From NCBI GenBank assembly GCA_012510695.1, contig JAAZHN010000035.1, positions 1 to 14,618 of the forward strand: 14,618 nt of DNA, written 5' to 3'. A model generated the notes under the pieces. It was not told where the DNA came from and searched no databases. It worked only from the letters and a program-made list of their open reading frames with translations. Shown one piece after another: positions 7,820 to 12,656 of the stretch (the stretch's first letter is position 1; each line of letters starts with the position of its first letter). This stretch comes from Mollicutes bacterium. Its GTDB lineage: Bacteria; Bacillota_I; Bacilli_A; RF39; UBA660. A program made the position numbers and the translations under genes.

Positions 7820-8749
7820 ATGGATAATAAAATAATTAAAGAAAAAAATCGTAAAAGTAAATTTTGGACTAAAGAAGAAATAGAATTATTAAAAAATTTA
7901 GCGCCTAAATACAAAATTTCAAAAATTGCTAAAGTTATTGGTCGGACTCAAAAGGCAATAATTTCTAAATCTAAAAGAATGAACATTCAATTAAAAGGAG
8001 ATTTTGTTAAATGGACTAAACAAGATGAAGACAAACTTAGAGAGTTTTGGGGGTCGGCCAGCATTGAAATAATTGCAGCAAAAATGAATAGAACAACGGG
8101 CGCTATAAAAAGTAAAGCATACAAAATGAAATTAGGTCCAATGCACGACTATGCATTAGATGTGTTGTCATTAAGAAACTTAGAAAAATTATTAAAAGTA
8201 AATAGGGATAAAATAGTTAATAAATGGCAGTCATTAGGATTAAATTTACAAAAAAGGAATGTAACAAACAAAACTTGGTATTATTATGTTACTCATGAGG
8301 ACTTACTAATATTTTTAAAAAACAATCCTAGTGAATGGGATAGTAGAAATTTAGAAATAAATATTCTTGGTATTGAACAAGAATGGTTAATTGAAAAAAG
8401 AAAAGAAGATAGTACAAAATCCAAACAAGAATATAAACCATGGACAACCATGCAACTTAAAAGGGCAAAGACTATGATATTAGCCGGATATTCAATTGAA
8501 GAAGTAGCGATCAATTTGGATAAAAAGAAAGGTTCGGTTGCTAAAAGGTTAAGAGAATTAGGCCTTGCAGGAAAATCAAGTTTTTATTGGCAAGATGACG
8601 AAATAGAGTTTCTAAAAGAGAACTACAAGAGCATACCTATAGAAGAAATATCAAAGTTTCTTAAAAGGAGTCCTAAGTCAATTATGAATATGGCTTCAAG
8701 GCTGGGAATTAAAAAAAGGGTGTTAAGCAAAAAACAGATTATTGAATGA
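7820..8749 (+). CDS. Four-repeat SANT/Myb-like DNA-binding protein
   Basis: A 309-residue protein with four copies of a Myb/SANT-type three-helix motif: about 15-56, 64-106, 207-250 and 257-298. Each begins with an aromatic-Trp/Thr-acidic segment (FWTKEE, KWTKQDE, PWTTMQ, YWQDDE), has a middle I-A or V-A pair followed by a small basic turn (GRTQKA, NRTTGA, DKKKGS, KRSPKS), and ends in a [KR]-x-x-x-[LM]-G-like helix. Between the pairs, about 117-170, is a helix-turn-helix-like segment with a beta-wing (TWYYYVTHEDLLIFL) resembling excisionase/MerR-type domains. A sequence-specific DNA-binding role is well supported; the target is unknown. It lies between gap and pgk, with its own promoter and a GGTGAT Shine-Dalgarno; its TGA stop is 42 bases before the pgk ATG and overlaps the pgk -35 element. 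Autoregulation or control of the glycolytic genes is inference. Proteins of this type also occur in phages, but nothing else phage-like is nearby. Confidence 0.82.
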   Translation: MDNKIIKEKNRKSKFWTKEEIELLKNLAPKYKISKIAKVIGRTQKAIISKSKRMNIQLKGDFVKWTKQDEDKLREFWGSASIEIIAAKMNRTTGAIKSKAYKMKLGPMHDYALDVLSLRNLEKLLKVNRDKIVNKWQSLGLNLQKRNVTNKTWYYYVTHEDLLIFLKNNPSEWDSRNLEINILGIEQEWLIEKRKEDSTKSKQEYKPWTTMQLKRAKTMILAGYSIEEVAINLDKKKGSVAKRLRELGLAGKSSFYWQDDEIEFLKENYKSIPIEEISKFLKRSPKSIMNMASRLGIKKRVLSKKQIIE

Positions 8750-8770
8750 ATCCCTTTATTGAGATATAAT
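8742..8770 (+). promoter_or_regulatory. pgk-tpiA promoter
   Basis: TTGAAT at 8742-8747, a 17-base spacer, and a perfect TATAAT at 8765-8770. The -35 lies within the last codons of the SANT-repeat gene. The start point would be near 8777, with AAGGAG at 8779-8784 directly after it. This would allow pgk and tpiA to be transcribed independently of the upstream gene. Confidence 0.75.
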
Positions 8771-8791
8771 TTTAATAGAAGGAGAATAGAT

Positions 8792-9958
8792 ATGGAAAAA
8801 AATATTCATAGTTTAGATTTAAATAATAAGAAAGTAATAGTAAGATGTGACTTTAATGTTACAATAAAAGAAGGAAAGATTCTTGATGATACAAAAATAG
8901 TCAAAACTTTAAAAACATTAAATTATTTATTAGACAAAAATTGCAGCGTCATTATGCTGTCACATTTTGGTAAAATAAAAGATGAAGAAAGCAAAAGTAA
9001 AAATTCATTAAAACCGATATCTGAATATTTAAGTAAACTTTTAAATAAAGAGATTACCTTTGTAAGTAATACTAGAAGCGAAGAACTAACTGAAAAATGT
9101 AGAAATTTGCAACCAGGTCAGCTGTTAATGATTGAGAATACTAGATTTGAAGATGTACCAAATAAATTAGAAAGTAATAATGATGAAGAACTTTCTAAAT
9201 ATTGGGCTTCTTTAGGAGAAGTATTTATTAATGATGCATTTGGTTCATCACATAGAGCACATGCTTCTGTCTGTGGTATTGCTAAGCATTTACCCGCTGT
9301 TAATGGCTTCATAGTTGAAGAGGAAGTGGAAAGCCTAAGTAAGTTAATAATCAACCCAGAAAGACCTTTTACAGTTGTTATGGGTGGTGCTAAGGTTGAT
9401 GACAAGATTGATCTAATAAAATCTTTAATTCCTAAATGTGATTATTTAATAACAGGTGGAGGAATCGCTAATACATTTTTATTAGCTAAAGGTTATGATA
9501 TTGGTAAATCTCTAGCAAACAAAGAATTAGTTGAAGAAGTAAAAACTTTATTAGAACAGTATCCAAATAAAATTATATTACCTTTAGATGTAGTTGTTGG
9601 TAAAGAAGACTCAGATTATATAATGTCAAAAGAACTAAACAATATTGAATCCGATGAATTAATTTATGATATTGGTAATAAAACAATCGATAGAATTAAA
9701 GATATTGTAAATATTTCCAAAACAATTTTTGTTAATGGCACGGTAGGTTTATATGAAAATGAATTATTTGCTAATGGAACAAAAGAAGTTCTAGAATCGA
9801 TTGCTACTGCAGAGGCAACAACAATCGCTGCTGGTGGAGACTCAGTAAGCGCGGTTAATCACTTTAATTTAGATGATAAATTTGACTTTTTATCTACAGG
9901 TGGAGGAGCATCCTTAGAATTTATTATCGATGGTGACTTACCAGGAATTATTAAGTAG
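8792..9958 (+). CDS. pgk: Phosphoglycerate kinase
   Basis: A 388-residue phosphoglycerate kinase transferring phosphate from 1,3-bisphosphoglycerate to ADP. Conserved segments are VIVRCDFNV near the N-terminus, LSHFGK, ENTRFE, the DAFGSSHRAHAS segment, GGAKVDDKI, GGGIANTFL, and the C-terminal STGGGASLEFI nucleotide-binding loop. Several normally strict positions differ: RVDFNVP is RCDFNVT, SHLGRP is SHFGKI, and the NGPxGxFE loop reads NGTVGLYE. The glycine and lysine framework is kept, so it is probably active but from a divergent lineage. I chose ATG 8792 because AAGGAG (8779-8784) is correctly spaced for it and the homology begins there; an in-frame TTG at 8759 lies upstream of the promoter's -10. 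tpiA follows after 6 bases. Confidence 0.96.
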   Translation: MEKNIHSLDLNNKKVIVRCDFNVTIKEGKILDDTKIVKTLKTLNYLLDKNCSVIMLSHFGKIKDEESKSKNSLKPISEYLSKLLNKEITFVSNTRSEELTEKCRNLQPGQLLMIENTRFEDVPNKLESNNDEELSKYWASLGEVFINDAFGSSHRAHASVCGIAKHLPAVNGFIVEEEVESLSKLIINPERPFTVVMGGAKVDDKIDLIKSLIPKCDYLITGGGIANTFLLAKGYDIGKSLANKELVEEVKTLLEQYPNKIILPLDVVVGKEDSDYIMSKELNNIESDELIYDIGNKTIDRIKDIVNISKTIFVNGTVGLYENELFANGTKEVLESIATAEATTIAAGGDSVSAVNHFNLDDKFDFLSTGGGASLEFIIDGDLPGIIK

Positions 9959-9964
9959 GTTATT

Positions 9965-10681
9965 ATGATAATTGTTGGAAATTTAAAAATGAATCAAACT
10001 CTAGAAGAAGCAAGTATTTATGAAAGCAAACTAACTAACAGTGGAATAATAATTTGCCCTTCTTTCCCTTATTTACCTATATATAAACAAAATGGTTATG
10101 AATTATGTGCTCAAAATGTAAGTGAGTATAATGATGGACCATATACAGGTGATGTAAGCGCTTCTCAATTAAAATCATTAAAAGTTAAATATGTTTTAAT
10201 TGGTCACTCAGAAAGAAGACATGTTTATAAAGAAGCACAGGAATCTTTAAATAATAAAGTGTTAAAATCATTAAAACAAGGTATGCAGGTAGTTTACTGT
10301 ATTGGTGAAACATATGAACAAAAACAAAACAACCAAACATTTCAAACAATAGAAAATCAAATATTAAGTTTATTTAATATTATAGATAACAATGACATAA
10401 ACAAAATAATAATTGGTTATGAACCAGTTTGGGCAATAAGTGATGGAATAAATCCAGGGGCTACTCCGACAAATCAAGAAATTGATGAAGTTAATAAATA
10501 TATTACGGAGCTAGTTAAAGAAAAATATAATCAAAATATTAAAATTCTCTATGGAGGAAGTGTAAACTTAAATAATATTGAACAGTTAGTTAAACTAAAT
10601 AATAATGCCGGTTTCTTAATTGGTGGGGCTTCTAAAAATGTAGAAGACCTACTAAAAATTCAGGAAATATGTAAACAGTAA
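9965..10681 (+). CDS. tpiA: Triosephosphate isomerase
   Basis: A 238-residue (beta/alpha)8-barrel isomerase interconverting dihydroxyacetone phosphate and glyceraldehyde 3-phosphate. Catalytic residues are all visible: Asn6 and Lys8 in GNLKMN (usually GNWKMN, here Trp to Leu), His81 in GHSERR, and Glu153 in GYEPVWAI. Loop 6 (GATPT) and the phosphate-binding YGGSVN (196-201) and GFLIGGAS segments are intact. It is somewhat shorter than the usual 250 or so residues. The start is 6 bases after the pgk stop with a weak AGTAGGT Shine-Dalgarno formed by the pgk 3' end, indicating a pgk-tpiA operon with translational coupling. A strong terminator overlaps its stop codon. Confidence 0.97.
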   Translation: MIIVGNLKMNQTLEEASIYESKLTNSGIIICPSFPYLPIYKQNGYELCAQNVSEYNDGPYTGDVSASQLKSLKVKYVLIGHSERRHVYKEAQESLNNKVLKSLKQGMQVVYCIGETYEQKQNNQTFQTIENQILSLFNIIDNNDINKIIIGYEPVWAISDGINPGATPTNQEIDEVNKYITELVKEKYNQNIKILYGGSVNLNNIEQLVKLNNNAGFLIGGASKNVEDLLKIQEICKQ

Positions 10682-10702
10682 GCAACTTACTGTTTTTCTT
10701 TT
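10673..10702 (+). terminator. Strong intrinsic terminator after tpiA
   Basis: A perfect 10-bp stem, AAACAGTAAG (10673-10682) and CTTACTGTTT (10686-10695), with a CAA loop and a T-rich tail (10693-10702). The tpiA stop codon (10679-10681) lies in the ascending arm. Confidence 0.92.
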
Positions 10703-10714
10703 ATCAAAATACTA

Positions 10715-10720
10715 TATAAT
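10715..10720 (+). promoter_or_regulatory. Possible -10 element of the Spo0A-domain gene
   Basis: A perfect TATAAT hexamer just after the tpiA terminator. No convincing -35 is found at 16-18 bp, because that region is the terminator T-tract. If used, transcription starts near 10727, which would exclude the GTG at 10725 as a start codon. Confidence 0.4.
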
Positions 10721-10724
10721 TAAT

Positions 10725-11087
10725 GTGTTGTATTTGTTAATTTTATGTTTTGTTTATGAAAGGCAGATTATTATCAAAAAGAATTATGTTGTAAAATTAC
10801 TACATAATTTAGGAATTCCATCCCATCTAGATGGATACAAATACTTGAAGATGATTTTATTAGAAAACTATAATAACAATAAAAAGTTTTATACTTTTGT
10901 TGAACAAAAATATAAAATAGATAAAAGAATTATCGAAAGATCAATTAGATATGCAATTGAAGTTGGTTGGAACCGGGCCAATTACAAAGATATTGAAGAA
11001 ATATTTGGTAATAGTATTGAAGTACTAAGGTCTAAACCGACAAATTTAGAGTTCATAAATGCAGTATTAGAAAGGCTAAATGACTAA
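10725..11087 (+). CDS. Stand-alone Spo0A C-terminal-type DNA-binding protein
   Basis: The open frame encodes up to 120 residues, and residues 18-120 align by eye with the C-terminal effector domain of Spo0A, the sporulation master regulator. Matches include HNLGIPSHLDGYKYL (27-41; Spo0A has an IHEIGVPAHIKGYLYL-like segment), the recognition helix region IIERSIRYAIEVGWNRANY (69-87), and SKPTNLEFINAVLERL near the end. There is no receiver domain, so phosphorelay control as in classical Spo0A is not possible. It could bind 0A-box-like DNA constitutively or respond to something else. The start is unresolved. The coordinates run from the first canonical in-frame codon (GTG), but the only Shine-Dalgarno-like GAAAGG (10759-10763 area) precedes in-frame ATT codons at 10767 and 10770. 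A nearby ATG at 10756 is in another frame. It forms its own small unit between the tpiA terminator and a weak terminator at 11090. The family call is confident; the role is not. Confidence 0.8.
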   Translation: MLYLLILCFVYERQIIIKKNYVVKLLHNLGIPSHLDGYKYLKMILLENYNNNKKFYTFVEQKYKIDKRIIERSIRYAIEVGWNRANYKDIEEIFGNSIEVLRSKPTNLEFINAVLERLND

Positions 11088-11089
11088 TT

Positions 11090-11108
11090 GTGAAATAATT
11101 TTCACTTT
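11090..11108 (+). terminator. Weak hairpin after the Spo0A-domain gene
   Basis: A perfect 6-bp stem, GTGAAA (11090-11095) and TTTCAC (11100-11105), with a TAAT loop followed by only three T. The stem is AT-rich, so termination is probably partial. Confidence 0.45.
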
Positions 11109-11134
11109 ATCAAGATGGCATTTTATGATAATAT
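11106..11134 (+). promoter_or_regulatory. Possible promoter of the YugP-like peptidase gene
   Basis: TAATAT at 11129-11134 with an extended -10 TG at 11126-11127. At 17 bp spacing the -35 is TTTATC (11106-11111), a poor match, so recognition would rest on the extended -10. The start point would be about 20 bases before the ATG. Confidence 0.4.
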
Positions 11135-11160
11135 GAATAGAGGAAGAAAAGGTGATAATA

Positions 11161-11820
11161 ATGGATGATTTAATAATTTTCTTATTAATGATTATAATTC
11201 CAATTGGAGCTCAAATGTATATTATGTATACATATAATAAATATAAAAAAGTTAACAACTCAAATAATTTTAGTGGTTTTGAAGTGGCAAGATCAATATT
11301 GGATGCTAATGGACTTGAGAATGTTCATGTTGTTGAAGTGCATGGTCAATTATCAGATCACTATGATCCAAAAAGAAAAGTTGTAAGACTATCTACTGAG
11401 GTTTTCCATGGAGAAACGATTGCTTCAAGCTCAATTGCGGCTCATGAAGTAGGTCATGCAATACAAGATAAAGAAAGTTATACTTTTCTAAAAGTTAGAT
11501 CATTTATTTTTCCGTTTGCAAAAATCGTTTCTTATGCAGCATACATTATGTTAATTGCCGCAATAGTAATGGAAGCAATTAATCTTATCTGGTTAGCTAT
11601 TGGTTTAATGATATTTAGTTTATCATTCCAACTAGTTACGCTACCTGTTGAATTTAATGCATCACAAAGAGCGAAAGAAGAATTAAATAAACTAAATTTA
11701 ATTTCGAACTCTGAAATGATTGGTGTCGAAGGAGTCTTAAAATCAGCTGCACTGACATATGTCGCATCTTTAGCAGCTTCAATATTGCAAATACTTAGAA
11801 TAGTACTTAGATTTAGAGAT
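11161..11820 (+). CDS. yugP: YugP-like membrane zinc metallopeptidase
   Basis: A protein of about 220 residues in the YugP-like neutral zinc metallopeptidase family, reading to a TAG at 11821-11823. It has an N-terminal transmembrane helix (about 4-24), then the FSGFEVARSILDANGL segment characteristic of the family, the zinc-binding HEVGHAIQ (His95, Glu96, His99), two or three central hydrophobic helices (about 116-162), and the LPVEFNASQRA motif whose Glu164 is the probable third zinc ligand. A further hydrophobic stretch lies near 195-215. It should act at the cytoplasmic membrane; its substrates are not established. I chose ATG 11161 over in-frame GTG 11152 because the GTG is part of the AAGGTGAT Shine-Dalgarno. 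The neighbours are the Spo0A-like regulator upstream and an unknown charged protein downstream. Confidence 0.92.
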
Positions 11821-11877
11821 TAGCAAATAAACTATAAAATAGATTGTTAATAAATTAATAATCCAAGGAGGAACATT

Positions 11878-12546
11878 ATGAATCAAGAATTAGAAAGTGT
11901 AATTCATTCATTTAAAACAGAAATCGATGGAGTTATTACTGAAAATATGAATGAAATGCCATTTTTCAACAAAAGTATGAAAAACAAACTTATGGATAGA
12001 TTGGTGGATATCATATTACACTACAACCCAAATTTTGATGTCAGAAAGTTAGAAGAATTTATTGATTATGAAATTTTTCCGTTAATTAATAAAGAAGGGA
12101 AAAATCTTTTACTAAGTAGAGTCGATTCAATTACAAAAATTACTCAAGAGTTTATAGATACAAACACAGAAACAAATCTAAATGAACAGAAACCAGAAGA
12201 TGAACAAAGAATGCTCGACTCATCAATGGCAAAAATATATAACGAGAGTGAAGAAGTAAAAAGTAAAAAAGTTAAATTTGATAATTTGTTTATTGAAATA
12301 GAAGATATGTTTTTAAAACATAACTTAGTTGATAAAGAACATTTTGAATTAAAAAGAGAAATTAAAAATGCTTTTGCAAAAACACAGTCAGAAACAGAAG
12401 AGTATTACATGGAAAAGATAAAAAGTATTGTTAAAAAAGTCCAAGAAAAAACAGAAGAAGTGTTTTCAGTTAAAAGAAATATAATTATTTCCAATCAACC
12501 AGTAGAAGAAATTACTTCTGAACCAATTAACAATCCATTTGCATAA
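11878..12546 (+). CDS. Charged helical protein of unknown function
   Basis: I do not recognise this 222-residue protein. It has no signal peptide, transmembrane helix or enzyme motif. It is rich in Lys, Glu and Asn and looks mostly alpha-helical. The N-terminal 85 residues (with FFNKSMKNKLMDRLVDIILHYNP and FIDYEIFPLINKEGKNLLLSR segments) look like a compact helical domain. About 90-120 is a polar linker, and about 125-205 is probably coiled coil, ending in a short Pro/Asn tail (PINNPFA). AAGGAGG at 11865-11871 gives an excellent start. It follows the YugP-like gene by 54 bases, without a terminator between, so it may be in the same transcript, and it is closed by its own terminator. It is likely a real, translated gene by its Shine-Dalgarno, codon use and terminator. 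Confidence 0.8.
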   Translation: MNQELESVIHSFKTEIDGVITENMNEMPFFNKSMKNKLMDRLVDIILHYNPNFDVRKLEEFIDYEIFPLINKEGKNLLLSRVDSITKITQEFIDTNTETNLNEQKPEDEQRMLDSSMAKIYNESEEVKSKKVKFDNLFIEIEDMFLKHNLVDKEHFELKREIKNAFAKTQSETEEYYMEKIKSIVKKVQEKTEEVFSVKRNIIISNQPVEEITSEPINNPFA

Positions 12547-12556
12547 TAGTAAATAT

Positions 12557-12580
12557 AAGCAGTTAAAACTGCTTTTTCTT
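12557..12580 (+). terminator. Intrinsic terminator before uvrB
   Basis: A perfect 7-bp stem, AAGCAGT (12557-12563) and ACTGCTT (12568-12574), with a TAAA loop and a TTTTTCTTT tail. It closes the yugP-unknown protein unit. Confidence 0.88.
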
Positions 12581-12602
12581 TGCAAGTAAAAATATTAATT
12601 TA

Positions 12603-12631
12603 TTGTTAGAAACTATTAATAATGTTAAAAT
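12603..12631 (+). promoter_or_regulatory. uvrB promoter
   Basis: TTGTTA at 12603-12608, a 17-base spacer, and TAAAAT at 12626-12631, with an extended -10 TG at 12623-12624. The start point would be near 12638. This rules out translation from the in-frame TTG at 12603 or ATG at 12630 and supports ATG 12657. I see no LexA/SOS-type palindrome overlapping it. Confidence 0.65.
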
Positions 12632-12656
12632 GTACTTAGGAAGAAAAAGTGGTAAA

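Noticed and set aside
7820..8749. SANT-repeat gene as part of a prophage or mobile element
   Set aside because: No integrase, transposase, terminal repeats or other phage genes are present, and flanking genes are housekeeping genes with similar composition.
10756..10794. Short leader peptide frame (13 codons) from ATG 10756 overlapping the Spo0A-domain gene
   Set aside because: It has no Shine-Dalgarno and no attenuator-like structure; better explained as part of the start or indel question for the main gene.
11204..11386. 60-residue plus-strand frame inside yugP
   Set aside because: It is out of frame with a conserved zinc peptidase and has no independent start signal.
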